NCBI RefSeq assembly: GCF_002906165.1
Contig: NZ_PPCN01000003.1
Span: 336,077-400,076 of the forward strand
Reading direction: 5' to 3'
Length of the DNA: 64,000 nucleotides
DNA from: Roseibium marinum
GTDB lineage: Bacteria; Pseudomonadota; Alphaproteobacteria; Rhizobiales; Stappiaceae
How positions within the stretch are numbered: the first letter of the stretch is position 1; each line of letters begins with the position of its first letter. Shown piece after piece: positions 27,478-37,075 of the stretch. The notes beneath the pieces were generated by a model. It made no database searches, had not been told where the DNA came from, and saw nothing but the letters and a program-made list of their open reading frames with translations. A program made the translations under genes and the position numbers.

Positions 27478-28344
27478 TTGGCCAATTTGCAACTCACCGG
27501 CATACTTGCCGCCGTACCCACTCCCATTGATGGCAGCGGCAGTCCGGATGCGGAGCGTTTTCTCGTGCATGCGCGCTGGGCGCTGGACAATGGCTGCGAC
27601 GGGCTCAACGTGCTGGGCACGACGGGGGAGGCCAATTCGTTCTCCTTCGCGCAGCGTGTGCGGCTCATGGAAGCGGCGGCCGGCGGTCTTGAAAGCTCCC
27701 GCCTTATGGTCGGTACGGGAACGCCCGACGCGCCCACGACCATCGACCTGACGCGGGCGGCGGAAGATCTCGGTTTCGCGGCGGTGCTTGTTCTGCCGCC
27801 TTATTATTACAAGGGCGTCACCGATGAGGGGTTGTTCCGCTGGTTTGCGGACGTGTTGGATGCGACAGGATCGATTGCGACCTATCTCTATAATTTCCCC
27901 CAGATGTCGGGCATCAGCCTCTCACCCGAGCTTGTCCGCCGGCTGGCGGAAAGCTATCCGGAGCGGATCTCCGGCGCCAAGGACAGCTCCGGCGATCTTG
28001 CCTATGCCAGGGAACTCGCCGCCATCGGCGGTCTGAACGTTTTCCCGAGCGATGAAACCGCGTTGGCTGCCGCGGACCGGGACGGCTTTGCCGGCTGCAT
28101 TTCGGGATCCGTCAACGTCACCGCCCCGCTTGCCGCTGCGCTCTGGCAGAATCAGTCCGATCAGGCGCTGGCGGAAAAGGTTCGCGCCGCACGGCAGAAA
28201 ATCACCGCGCTGCCGATTATCCCGGCCGTCAAATACCTCGTCAGCCGCCTGCATTCGGATATCGGATTTGAACGGCTGCTGCCGCCGCACCTGCCGTTGA
28301 ACAAGGATCAGAAGGCGATGCTGGCGGACTTCGAAGCCTTTTGA
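27478..28344 (+). CDS. Dihydrodipicolinate synthase family (DapA/KHG-aldolase type) lyase
   Basis: (Beta/alpha)8 class I aldolase/lyase of 288 aa. Visible: the LNVLGTTGEANSFS pyruvate-binding loop (TTGE), YYYKG and YLYNFPQMSG with the conserved Tyr, and the Schiff-base Lys in ISGAKDSSGD. Start is TTG at 27478 with AAGGAAGG 7 bases upstream. The family includes lysine biosynthesis DapA and many sugar-acid aldolases. The sequence is a divergent member and not the housekeeping DapA, so a catabolic keto-acid substrate is likely. Transcribed with the ferredoxin. Confidence 0.88.
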   Translation: MANLQLTGILAAVPTPIDGSGSPDAERFLVHARWALDNGCDGLNVLGTTGEANSFSFAQRVRLMEAAAGGLESSRLMVGTGTPDAPTTIDLTRAAEDLGFAAVLVLPPYYYKGVTDEGLFRWFADVLDATGSIATYLYNFPQMSGISLSPELVRRLAESYPERISGAKDSSGDLAYARELAAIGGLNVFPSDETALAAADRDGFAGCISGSVNVTAPLAAALWQNQSDQALAEKVRAARQKITALPIIPAVKYLVSRLHSDIGFERLLPPHLPLNKDQKAMLADFEAF

Positions 28345-28430
28345 CGCCGCTTACAGGTTCCGCTGTAAAACGGCATGAGCACTGGAACAACTTCGGTGAA
28401 CCGGACACCGTCCTGTCAGGCAAAACAGCG

Positions 28431-29834
28431 TCACGGCCCCCCGTCGCGGTAAAACCGGCGGACCGCCTCGCCAAGACGGCGGGCGAATTGGCGTTCCTCT
28501 TGCTTTTCGGGTGCGGAGGCGCGGGCCTGGCCGACCAGTTCCTTTAGCGCCGCTTCGAAATCGAAACCCGTGAGACGGCCGTCCGCAACGACGGTTTTGC
28601 CTGAAATGACGAGATCCTTCACATAGCGCCCGCTCATGCGGGTGAGGATTGCTTCCGCTTCGTCGACATCATCGAACATCCGCTCGGACATCATGGCGCC
28701 GTAGTCGATAACCACAAGGTCGCCATCCGTGCGCTGGTTGATGACGGCGGCGCCGTTGATCGTCGCCGCATCGAAGATTTCACCGGCCTGGATGGCTGGG
28801 TCGATCGACGTGCCGCCCTGAAGCAGCCGCAGCAGCCGCATCTCCTGCCAGATGTCCTGATCGTCGGAAAATCCGGTGCCGTCGAGACCAAGCGCAAACC
28901 GCAAACCGGCTGATCTGTAAGCCGAAACGGGCGCGACCCCCGAGCGCAGACGCAGGTTGGCGGCCGGATTGGACGCAACGACGACGCCCCTTTCAGCCAG
29001 CAGTTCGCATTCCCCGGGTGTCAGGTGTACCCCGTGGGCGACGGCCAGGCGCGGCGACAGGAACCCGATGCTGTCCAGATACCGCACGATGCCGTCCGGG
29101 AAGCGTTTATCCAGCCAGTGCCTTTGGCGCCTGGTTTCCAGCAGATGCATGTGGATCCGGCAATCGAGGGTCCTGGAGGTTTCCGCAATCGCCTCCAGCA
29201 ACGCGTCACTGCACCATTGCGGCCCGATCGGACCGAACTGGACATCGACCATCGGGCCGGACTGGGTCCTGACGATGTCGCTGACAACAGCGATCTGTTC
29301 CTCGATCGATGCATAGGCCGGCCGTCTTTTTTCGAACGCTTGCCAATCGTCCTTACCCACATGGGCGCGCAACGCATCGGCGCCCGCATAGGTCCATGGC
29401 GCCGTATCGAGCAGCGGGCAGGAGAGCGCGAGCCTGATGCCGCAGTCGCGGGCCGCCCGGATGACCATAGCGGCTTCATCGGCCAACCCGTCGATCCTGA
29501 GCGAGTTGTGGCAGTGCATCGTCGCGCCGCAACCGTTCAGCGCCAGGCGGCCGAAGGCGACCAGCGCCTCCAGGTAGGGATCCGTGGGGGGACGCAGGCG
29601 AAGGCCCGCGATCCAGGGTTCGAGGGCATCGTCCGGACAGCCGAAATCCAGAGTGCGGATGCCGTAACCATGGTCATGCGCGTTAACGGGGGCGGGCATG
29701 GCAAGCCGGCCGTCCGCATCCGGCGGAGCACCTTCCGTGACGGCGACACCATGCGGCCCGGCGGTAAGCCGGACATCGCGGATTGCCGGCCCGCGCCCCG
29801 GATGCGGCAGATACCGCCCTACGCTGATTTCCAT
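28431..29834 (-). CDS. Amidohydrolase family protein (cytosine deaminase/ATZ-TRZ-like)
   Basis: Metal-dependent hydrolase of 467 aa. Metal ligands are visible as NAHDHGYG (HxH), HMHLLETR, AHGVHLTPGE and LGLDGTGFSDDQD (the catalytic Asp); these suit the mononuclear deaminase branch. ATG 29834 lies inside the LysR gene's end (16-base overlap), so it is the last gene of the long leftward unit. A deaminase or ring-opening hydrolase for the substrate imported by the ABC system is plausible, but not proven. Confidence 0.85.
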   Translation of the reverse strand: MEISVGRYLPHPGRGPAIRDVRLTAGPHGVAVTEGAPPDADGRLAMPAPVNAHDHGYGIRTLDFGCPDDALEPWIAGLRLRPPTDPYLEALVAFGRLALNGCGATMHCHNSLRIDGLADEAAMVIRAARDCGIRLALSCPLLDTAPWTYAGADALRAHVGKDDWQAFEKRRPAYASIEEQIAVVSDIVRTQSGPMVDVQFGPIGPQWCSDALLEAIAETSRTLDCRIHMHLLETRRQRHWLDKRFPDGIVRYLDSIGFLSPRLAVAHGVHLTPGECELLAERGVVVASNPAANLRLRSGVAPVSAYRSAGLRFALGLDGTGFSDDQDIWQEMRLLRLLQGGTSIDPAIQAGEIFDAATINGAAVINQRTDGDLVVIDYGAMMSERMFDDVDEAEAILTRMSGRYVKDLVISGKTVVADGRLTGFDFEAALKELVGQARASAPEKQEERQFARRLGEAVRRFYRDGGP

Positions 29835-30760
29835 CGCGCTTTCCAGGAAGGAGAGTTCCAGGTGACATCGAGGTCTTTCAGCGCCTGGCCAAGCTGGTCG
29901 ATCATCGCTTCGGCCGCATGGGTCAGGCGGCGGCGGCGCGGCACGAGAATTCCGAGCCGCAGCGAATCGAGCTTGGAGCCCCGCAAGGGAATGCCGACGA
30001 TGGTTCCCGCCCGCATCTCGTCGATCATGCCGATGGGTGTGTAGAAGGCGATGCCCGCGTCCATCAGCACCATCGATCGCAGCATGTTGAGGCTGTTCGA
30101 CGTGACCAGCGTGCGCCCGGTGCGCTCGAACACCGACAGTTCAACATCGATGAGGAACCGCGTGGGCGTGCTGTCCATATGCAGGAGCAGATTGTAATCG
30201 GCGCAATCGGTCAGAGACACGGATTCCTTTTTCCCCAGCGGGTGGTCGGCCGCGACCATGGCCATCAGCGGCATGGGGACGTCGTGCACGAATTCGGTGT
30301 CTTCGGGAAAATCCAGGCCGAAAGTCGCGGCGAAATCCGCTTCGCCGTTGGCGACCAGGTCGGTAACGCGGATATGCGAGCCGCCATGGACGCGAAAATC
30401 GACGTCCGGATTCTGCTGGTGAAAGGCCATCACCTGCTCGGGCAGAAAATGGACAAGCAGGCTGTCGAGTGCGGCGATTTTCACCGTACCCGTGTTCTTG
30501 CCGCCGAGAGCGCCTATCTCGCTTTTGAGAAACTCGAAGTCCTCGAGTGTCGCCTTGGCGTGGCGCAATGTAACGATACCGGCCTGGGTCAGCCGCAATC
30601 CGTTCGGCAGGCGTTCGAACAGCGGCGTGCCGAGCTCATCCTCAAGTTTCTGGATTTGGCGGCTGACGGCGGAACTCGCCACGTGCAGTTCTTCCGACGC
30701 CTTGCGGATGGATCCGGCCCGGGCGACGACGACGAAATATCGCAATACGGCGGCATGCAT
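29819..30760 (-). CDS. LysR family transcriptional regulator
   Basis: Regulator of 313 aa: N-terminal helix-turn-helix VVVARAGSIRKASEELHVASSAVSRQIQKLEDELG, C-terminal ligand-binding domain from about residue 90 (GTVKIAALDSLL). It is embedded in the catabolic unit on the same strand, between the enoyl-CoA hydratase and the amidohydrolase, which is unusual for LysR genes and implies autoregulation as part of the operon, or an internal promoter in the 43-base gap at 30761-30803. Confidence 0.92.
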   Translation of the reverse strand: MHAAVLRYFVVVARAGSIRKASEELHVASSAVSRQIQKLEDELGTPLFERLPNGLRLTQAGIVTLRHAKATLEDFEFLKSEIGALGGKNTGTVKIAALDSLLVHFLPEQVMAFHQQNPDVDFRVHGGSHIRVTDLVANGEADFAATFGLDFPEDTEFVHDVPMPLMAMVAADHPLGKKESVSLTDCADYNLLLHMDSTPTRFLIDVELSVFERTGRTLVTSNSLNMLRSMVLMDAGIAFYTPIGMIDEMRAGTIVGIPLRGSKLDSLRLGILVPRRRRLTHAAEAMIDQLGQALKDLDVTWNSPSWKARWKSA

Positions 30761-30803
30761 GTCCGTGTTCCTCGTGCCAATGGTTGCCGCCGTTCGGTTT
30801 TCT

Positions 30804-31577
30804 TTACCTGCCTTGCCAGACCGGCGCCCGTTTTTCCTGAAATGCCTTCACACCTTCGATCCCGTCCTCGCTGGTCAGCGCCGCGATGAGTGCGGGTAGC
30901 TTCAGCGCCTGTGCCTCCGCGGGCGCAAGATGCGCGGTGCGGTTGACCGTCTGCTTGATAGCCCGCAACGATAATGGCGCACAGGCGAGGATGTCCGCAA
31001 CCCACCTTTCGACGGTTGCGTCGAGATCGTCCGGTGCGCAAACCTCGTTGACGAGGCCCCAGCGGTGGAGTTCACCGGCGGGGACTTGCCGTCCGGTCAT
31101 CAGCATGCCCATCGCCAGGTTGTGCGGGATCTTCCTGGGCAGCATCACCATGCCGCCATCGAGCGGCATGCGTCCGACCCGCCCCTCGGGAAGCGAAAAC
31201 CGCGCGGTCTCGGCGGCAACAACGATATCGCAGCCGAGCACCATCTCGAAGCCGCCGCCAAGCGCATAACCATTGACGCGCGCAATCACGGGGATGTCGA
31301 GCGTGCGCCGGAAGGCGATGCCGCCGAAGCCGTTCGGGCGGGGATCGGCCCAGTAGTCAACGCCCTGCTTGCCGGTGTCCTTCAGGTCGGCGCCAGCGCA
31401 GAAGGCCTTTTCTCCCGCTCCCGTCAGCACGATGCACGAGATGTCGTCTCGGCTTTCGAGGTCCGACCAGATTCGTTCCAGTTCGGTGTCCGCGTCGGCA
31501 TCGACCGCATTCAGCCGCGCCGGACGGTCTATGGTGACGCGCGCGATGCGGCCTTCGGTTTCGTATCTGACCGTCAC
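30804..31577 (-). CDS. Enoyl-CoA hydratase/isomerase family protein
   Basis: Crotonase-fold enzyme (257 aa) acting on an acyl-CoA thioester. CoA/oxyanion-hole elements are FCAGADLKDTG and GYALGGGFEMVLGCDIVVA; the Glu position of the hydratase active site lies in RFSLPEGRVGRMPLDGG, where the sequence departs from canonical EchA. A start-stop overlap (ATGA, 31574-31577) couples it to the CoA-transferase. Confidence 0.9.
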   Translation of the reverse strand: MTVRYETEGRIARVTIDRPARLNAVDADADTELERIWSDLESRDDISCIVLTGAGEKAFCAGADLKDTGKQGVDYWADPRPNGFGGIAFRRTLDIPVIARVNGYALGGGFEMVLGCDIVVAAETARFSLPEGRVGRMPLDGGMVMLPRKIPHNLAMGMLMTGRQVPAGELHRWGLVNEVCAPDDLDATVERWVADILACAPLSLRAIKQTVNRTAHLAPAEAQALKLPALIAALTSEDGIEGVKAFQEKRAPVWQGR

Positions 31578-32734
31578 GCCACGTCCACCTTCTGGCGTGC
31601 CGGAGCGGGGTTCAGATACTCGTCATTGTGCTCGCCAAGCCTGGGTGGCTTTTGCCGTACGGTGACGACCGCCGCCGACATGTCGATCGGGCTGCCGATG
31701 AGACGGACCGGTCCCGCCTCGGTGCGTCCGGCCTCGATGATCATGCGGTTGACCAGCGTCTGCTCGTCTTCGAGCGCTTCCCCCAGGGTCTTGACCGGCG
31801 CGCACAGGATATCGACCTCTTCGAGACGTCCGATCCAGTAAGCGCTGGTGTTCTTTGCGAAATGCTCACGGAAGATCGCCTGAAGGTCGGGCCTGTGTTC
31901 CATCTGGCGGTCGAAATCGCTGTAGCGCGGGTCTGTCGACATGTCGTCGATCTCAAGCGCCTGGCAGATGTCGCGCAGCGGATTTTCCTTGAAGGCGCCG
32001 ACCATGACGATCGGCCGGTCGGTCGTGTCGAAGACGCCCGAAAGCGGAAAGGCCGCCCAGTTGAGGTCCTTGTTGCGCATCATCAGCGCGGCGGCTTCCT
32101 GCATCTGCATGGCCAGCATGGAATTATAGAGGCTGACGCTGACCGTCTGTCCTTCACCGGTCTTCTGTCGCTGCAAAAGAGCCAGGAGAATACCCTGAAC
32201 GAGGTGCATTCCGGCCGAATAGTCGCACAGCGCCGTCGGATAGATCGAGGTCGGCAGCGCCGGATCCTGCTTGCGGTTCATCACGCCGGTCATCGCCTGG
32301 GCGAGAATGTCCTGGCCGCCCTTGTGGACATAGGGGCCCTTGAGGCCAAAGCCGGTGCCGATGGCGAAGATGACACCGGGATTGGTTTTCCTCAAGTCCT
32401 CGAAGCCGAAGCCCATCCGTTCCATGACGCCGGGTCGGAAATTGCTGACGACGACATCCGCGGAATCGATCAATTCGTGTATCCGCTGCCGCGTCTCGTC
32501 CGACTTCAGGTTGGCCGCGACGCTCTTTTTGTTGCGGTTCAGCGAGCAGAATACCGGATTGTTCAGTCCGTCCGGATCGCTGCCGAGCGACCAGCGCGAC
32601 AGATCGCCGATCTTCTCCTTTTCGATCTTGATCACCTCGGCGCCGTAGTCGGCCAGCACCTGGGTACACGATGGGCCGAGCATAACCTGGGTGAAATCGA
32701 TCACCCGGATACCGTCAAGTGGCAGACAGGTCAT
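31574..32734 (-). CDS. CaiB/BaiF (class III) CoA-transferase
   Basis: Family III CoA-transferase of 386 aa, moving CoA from a donor such as succinyl-CoA to a carboxylic acid. Typical start LDGIRVIDFTQVMLGPSCTQVLADYGAEVIKIEK; the catalytic aspartate lies in GGQDILAQAMTGVM, with NPAVIYA-like NPGVIFAIGTGFG before it. Start overlaps the FAD oxidoreductase stop by 4 bases. It would activate the imported acid for the enoyl-CoA hydratase encoded next. Confidence 0.93.
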   Translation of the reverse strand: MTCLPLDGIRVIDFTQVMLGPSCTQVLADYGAEVIKIEKEKIGDLSRWSLGSDPDGLNNPVFCSLNRNKKSVAANLKSDETRQRIHELIDSADVVVSNFRPGVMERMGFGFEDLRKTNPGVIFAIGTGFGLKGPYVHKGGQDILAQAMTGVMNRKQDPALPTSIYPTALCDYSAGMHLVQGILLALLQRQKTGEGQTVSVSLYNSMLAMQMQEAAALMMRNKDLNWAAFPLSGVFDTTDRPIVMVGAFKENPLRDICQALEIDDMSTDPRYSDFDRQMEHRPDLQAIFREHFAKNTSAYWIGRLEEVDILCAPVKTLGEALEDEQTLVNRMIIEAGRTEAGPVRLIGSPIDMSAAVVTVRQKPPRLGEHNDEYLNPAPARQKVDVA

Positions 32735-34092
32735 TCGGCTGCCTCCAGCATGTTGGCGTTGGCCGAGGGCACATCGCCCGGATCGGCGCCCTGGGCGCGC
32801 ATCTGTTTCTGGATGGCGGCGACATCGGCATCGCGTACCGGCACACCGGCATTGAGCGCGACGGTCGCGGCGATGCCGGCGGCCTCGCCCATCGCCATGC
32901 AGGGCGGGATCTCCCTGCTGGATTTCTGCGCCTGCGGCGTTGCCGAATAATGGCGGCCGGCGACCAGCAGCTGATCGACATCGCGCGGGACCATGGCCCG
33001 GTATGGGGTATAGTAGTCTCTGCCCCGGCAGACCGAGTCGGTAAAGTGGCGGCGGTTCATCACGTCGTCCTTGGTCACGACGTATTCGCCGACAAGCTGG
33101 CGGGTCTGGCGCACACCGGTCTGCGGCGCGAAATCGACCACGTAAGCCTTTTCGAAGCCGGGCAGGTTGGCGCGGGCGAATTCCATCAGCCGCTGCATGC
33201 GTTCGCGCCCGTCCAGTTCGGCCGCCGTCAGGTCGGCGACCCGGATCCCGGAATATTTCGGCATATGCGGGCAATTGAGCCAGATGATGCCGGGCAGGGG
33301 GGTCTTCAGCCACCAGAAGTTCCAGCAGCCGCCGATGATGCGCTTGGCCTGATGATCGAGTTCGGCGAATTTCTCGGGCTCGGAAAACTGGAATTCTTCC
33401 GCCGCGTCCGTGTCGACACCTCCCCAGCGCGACACGGTGGTCAGGATGAAGGAGCTTTCCTCGAAGCGGGCGCCGGCGCTCGCGGCCACGTCCAGGTCGC
33501 CTGAGGTGTCGATGACAACATCTCCGAGGATGGCCTGACGGCCCTCCTTGGTCTCGCAGATAACACCCTTGATCACCCCGTCCTCGACGATTGACGAGGA
33601 GAACCAGCTGTGCAGCCGCAGCTTGACATTGGCGCCGGCGGTCAGCGCGTAGGAGGAGCGCTTGAAGGCGTCGGGATCGAAGGCGGCAGCGAAGCAAATC
33701 GGATGCGGCATCGAATTCGTGTGGAAGTCGAACAGTCCCCAGCGGGCCCATTTGCGCCACATCTGATCCGTTTCACGGGTGATCGGCATGCGGTCCTGCA
33801 TGGGCGGGACAACGCACAGGCCCCAGGAACGCATCTGTTCGATCATCTCAAGACAGATGCCTTTCACCGTGATCTCGGTGTTGTTGTGCATGTCGTCGAG
33901 AATGAGAACCATGCCGCCCGAGGCGAGACCGCCGAGATAGGGATATCGCTCCAGCAGCGTGACCGAGGCGCCGTTGCGGGCGGCCGAGACGGCGGCTGCA
34001 ATGCCGGCGGGGCCGCCGCCGACCACGACGACATCCGTTTTGTCGACGATTTTCGCTTCGCGGGAAGCTTCGTGGATGGTCGGCGTGGTCAT
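32731..34092 (-). CDS. FAD-dependent oxidoreductase (FAD_oxidored/GlcD-like succinate dehydrogenase fold)
   Basis: Soluble flavoprotein of 453 aa with DVVVVGGGPAGIAAAVSAA dinucleotide-binding motif, a LLERYPYLGGLASGGMV second element and a late GRHYSATPQAQKS...AMGEAAGIAATVAL FAD block. This is the FAD-dependent oxidoreductase family often found in catabolic gene clusters beside NitT/TauT transporters. GGAGGA lies 5 bases before the ATG. The reaction is not predictable; oxidation or desaturation of the imported acid is inferred. Confidence 0.88.
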   Translation of the reverse strand: MTTPTIHEASREAKIVDKTDVVVVGGGPAGIAAAVSAARNGASVTLLERYPYLGGLASGGMVLILDDMHNNTEITVKGICLEMIEQMRSWGLCVVPPMQDRMPITRETDQMWRKWARWGLFDFHTNSMPHPICFAAAFDPDAFKRSSYALTAGANVKLRLHSWFSSSIVEDGVIKGVICETKEGRQAILGDVVIDTSGDLDVAASAGARFEESSFILTTVSRWGGVDTDAAEEFQFSEPEKFAELDHQAKRIIGGCWNFWWLKTPLPGIIWLNCPHMPKYSGIRVADLTAAELDGRERMQRLMEFARANLPGFEKAYVVDFAPQTGVRQTRQLVGEYVVTKDDVMNRRHFTDSVCRGRDYYTPYRAMVPRDVDQLLVAGRHYSATPQAQKSSREIPPCMAMGEAAGIAATVALNAGVPVRDADVAAIQKQMRAQGADPGDVPSANANMLEAAE

Positions 34093-34122
34093 GGGTTCCT
34101 CCGTTTATTTCCGATTGTGCGT

Positions 34123-34935
34123 TCAGTGCGCGTCGGGTGTTTTCCAGTGGATCAGCCGCGCTTCGGCGAAACTGACGAGAGAAAAGAGCGTCACGGCGAG
34201 AAGCGCCGCGGTGAACACCGTCGCGTAAAGCAACGGCGCGCGAAAATTGTAGGTCGCCTCGATAATCAGGGCGCCGAGGCCGAAATTCGAGCCGATCCAT
34301 TCCGCCACGATGGCGCCGATGACGCAGGTGGTGCTGGCGATTTTCAGGGCGGCGAACAGGAAGGGCAGGGAACTCTGGAGGCGGACCTTCCAGAAGACTT
34401 CGCCATTCGACGCCGACAGGATACGCATCAGGTCGAGGGTCGCCGGCGAAACCGCTTTCAGGCCGCGCACCATGTTGACCAGGGTCGGGAAGAAACAGAT
34501 CAGGGCCGCGATGATGATCTTCGGCGCAAGCCCGTTGCCGAAGATCAGCACGAGGATGGGGGCAACGGCGATGATCGGGATCGTGTTGATGAATACGGCG
34601 ATCGGATAGAAGGCCCGTTCCGCGAGCCTCGAATGGACGAACCAGACGGCCAGAAGGATCGCCACCGCATTGCCGAAAATAAAGCCGAGCAGAGCCTCAT
34701 AGAGTGTCGGCCAGAAGTTGCTGAACAGCATCCAGCCATTGGATCTGAAGGCGCCCACAACGTCGATCGGGCTCGGCGCCATGTAGGTGGGAATGGAAAA
34801 AAACCACACGATGAACTGCCAGGCGGCCAGCAGGCCGACTACGGCGGCAACCACCGGCAGGCGGTACCTGACCCGTTCGGCGAATTCGAACAGGCCGGCC
34901 GGACGGACGTTTGAATCCTGCGACACCACGCTCAT
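34123..34935 (-). CDS. ABC transporter permease, NitT/TauT (SsuC-like) type
   Basis: Inner-membrane permease of about 270 aa with six hydrophobic segments and the EAA loop LINMVRGL-like stretch (TLVNMVRGLKAVSPATLDLM). I prefer the ATG at 34935, whose A is the last base of the ATPase stop (TGATG); the ATG at 34941 is an alternative. Together with the two following entries it makes a complete importer of the nitrate/taurine/alkanesulfonate/pyrimidine-precursor type. Confidence 0.92.
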   Translation of the reverse strand: MSVVSQDSNVRPAGLFEFAERVRYRLPVVAAVVGLLAAWQFIVWFFSIPTYMAPSPIDVVGAFRSNGWMLFSNFWPTLYEALLGFIFGNAVAILLAVWFVHSRLAERAFYPIAVFINTIPIIAVAPILVLIFGNGLAPKIIIAALICFFPTLVNMVRGLKAVSPATLDLMRILSASNGEVFWKVRLQSSLPFLFAALKIASTTCVIGAIVAEWIGSNFGLGALIIEATYNFRAPLLYATVFTAALLAVTLFSLVSFAEARLIHWKTPDAH

Positions 34936-35759
34936 CAGCATTCTTCCAGCAGTCGGCGCAAATGCGCCGAGATTTCAACAAACGCCAGCGTGTCACGGTC
35001 GGTCAGCCTGCGCGGATAGGGCAGGTCGACGGCCATGAACTCCTTCACCCGACCCGGATGCGAGGCAAGAACCAGCACCTGCTGACCGAGAAAGGCGGCT
35101 TCGGGAATGGAGTGGGTGACGAATACGATCGTCGTCCCCGTTTCCTGCCAGATGCGCAGAAGTTCCTCATTCAGCTTGTCGCGGGTGATCTCGTCGAGCG
35201 CCCCGAAAGGCTCGTCCATCAGCAGGATCTTCGGCTTGGTGACGAGGGCGCGGGCGATCGCCACGCGCTGGCGCATACCACCGGAGAGTTCCGAAGGCAG
35301 CGCGTTCTCGCGGCCCGCCAGACCGACAACCTCCAGCAGCCGGGCCGGTTCGCCATCATCCACGGTACCGCCGCCGCCCACTTCCAGCGGCAGGCGGACG
35401 TTGTCGATGGCCGAACGCCACGGAAGAAGGGTCGCCTCCTGGAAGACGAAGGAAAAGTTTCTGTCGCGGCGGGCATCGGCCGGCGTGTGCCCGAGAACGA
35501 CGATTTCTCCCTCGCTCGCGGGCACAAGATCGGCAATCGCGCGCAACAGCGTGGATTTTCCGCATCCGGAGGGACCGATCATCGTGACGAACGATCCCGC
35601 CTTTATCTCCACGGACACATCGGACAGGGCGGTGACGGCGTTTTCGCCGTCACCGAACCGGACATCCAGATTGCGGACCGAAACCGCGGCCTGGTCGGGG
35701 GAAGTCATCCCGTCGGGGCTGACGCCGGACGGGATCACCGCCGCCGCCTGCCCGATCAT
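34935..35759 (-). CDS. ABC transporter ATP-binding protein, NitT/TauT (SsuB-like) type
   Basis: Cytoplasmic ATPase (274 aa). Walker A GPSGCGKSTLLRAIA, Q-loop FVFQEATLLPWRS, signature ELSGGMRQRVAIARAL, Walker B KILLMDEPFGALDE, H-loop VTHSIPEA: all catalytic residues present. The start overlaps the binding-protein stop by 4 bases. Confidence 0.95.
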   Translation of the reverse strand: MIGQAAAVIPSGVSPDGMTSPDQAAVSVRNLDVRFGDGENAVTALSDVSVEIKAGSFVTMIGPSGCGKSTLLRAIADLVPASEGEIVVLGHTPADARRDRNFSFVFQEATLLPWRSAIDNVRLPLEVGGGGTVDDGEPARLLEVVGLAGRENALPSELSGGMRQRVAIARALVTKPKILLMDEPFGALDEITRDKLNEELLRIWQETGTTIVFVTHSIPEAAFLGQQVLVLASHPGRVKEFMAVDLPYPRRLTDRDTLAFVEISAHLRRLLEEC

Positions 35760-36793
35760 CCCGCAACCTCTTTGCGGATGCCGGTTGTGGCATCGAGGAT
35801 CGCGGTCGTCATGACGTCGTCCACGGTCGGTACGGTTCCCTTGAACTGGTCAAGCGAGGCGTAGGTATCGATCTGGGCCGCCCAGTTTTCGCGGTTCATG
35901 GTGGCCCAGCCGTTTTGATAGGTCGTCTCGTCGAAACTGAAATCGAGCACCGATCCGACCGCTTCCAGCTCGCTCGCCTTGTCGAGATTCGGATAGGTCT
36001 CCACGAGAAGCGAGACCGCCTCTTCGGGATTCTGTCTGGCATAACCCCAGCCGCGCGCCGAGCCACGCAGGAAACCGGACAGGACTTCCGGGGTCTCGTT
36101 CAGCGTTTCGTCGGTGGCGAAATAGACATTGGCGTAGAGCTGAATGCCCGTGTCCCACAGCATCATGTCGACCCGGTCATCGCCGAGGATCTTCAGGGCA
36201 TTGGTGTTTGTCAGCCAACCCGTGACCGCCTGTGCCTGTCCGGTCAACAGCTGGTTCATGTCCGAACCCATGTTGACCGCATTAACCTGATCTTCGCTGA
36301 TATTGTTCTTTGCAAGCAGCGCGCGCAGCAAAATCATGGCGGTCGGTTGTGTCGCGATCGTCTTGCCGATCATGTCCTTGGGAGTGCGGATCGGATCGCC
36401 CGTCAAGGAGTAGTAAGTGAAGGGATGTTTCTGATATCCGGCGGCGAAGGCCTTGATCGGGATGCCGGCGGAACGCGCGAGCATGACGGACGGGCTGGAA
36501 GAGGTCTGGCCAAGTGTCTGATGACCGGCTGCGACCCCGCCGACACCGTCGACATTCGGTCCGCCCGGCGTGATTTCGAGATCCACGCCTTCCTCGGTGT
36601 AAAAACCCTTCTTGGCGGCGACGACCTCACCGAGGATGCCGTTGGATGCAAGCCAGCCAAGCTGCATCTTCACTTTCGCGGCGGACTGTGCACCGGCCGG
36701 CAGCACGCTTATCAAGCTGCTTCCGGCGGCAAGACCCGCTAATGTTGCTGTATTTTTGAGAAAATCGCGTCTTTTTACCTCAAATTCCGGCAT
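35756..36793 (-). CDS. ABC transporter substrate-binding protein, NMT1/THI5-like (NitT/TauT type)
   Basis: Periplasmic binding protein (345 aa) with a Tat-type signal: KRRDFLKNTATLAGLAAG at residues 7-24 and cleavage near AGAQSAA. Lobes begin VKMQLGWLASNGILGEVVAAKKGFY, the NMT1-like pattern; the GGPN motif follows at about residue 80. The ATG at 36793 has GGAGGT 4 bases upstream and is preferred to 36805. First gene of the eight-gene leftward unit; the ligand is likely a small carboxylate or amine, not known. Confidence 0.93.
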   Translation of the reverse strand: MPEFEVKRRDFLKNTATLAGLAAGSSLISVLPAGAQSAAKVKMQLGWLASNGILGEVVAAKKGFYTEEGVDLEITPGGPNVDGVGGVAAGHQTLGQTSSSPSVMLARSAGIPIKAFAAGYQKHPFTYYSLTGDPIRTPKDMIGKTIATQPTAMILLRALLAKNNISEDQVNAVNMGSDMNQLLTGQAQAVTGWLTNTNALKILGDDRVDMMLWDTGIQLYANVYFATDETLNETPEVLSGFLRGSARGWGYARQNPEEAVSLLVETYPNLDKASELEAVGSVLDFSFDETTYQNGWATMNRENWAAQIDTYASLDQFKGTVPTVDDVMTTAILDATTGIRKEVAG

Positions 36794-37075
36794 TCGTACC
36801 TCCATTAGACGGGTTAGGACATGCCTTGCGGTGTGCCATCGTCGGATGAAGATTTAAGAATGTGCAAATTTACCGTTCGAATAAAGAAGAATGATTCGGA
36901 CTAAACATTGCCAAAAAAGCAACGCTGTCACCGGAGCGGGCTGGTTGCCGCTGCGGATACAAGCAATTTTGCGAACGCCGCGCACCGGGACAAAAGACCT
37001 TCCCGGACCAAATCAGGTGGTACGAAATAGCCCGGCCGCAAGTTTCCACAGTGCCTCTTCTGGTTCAGTCGATAG

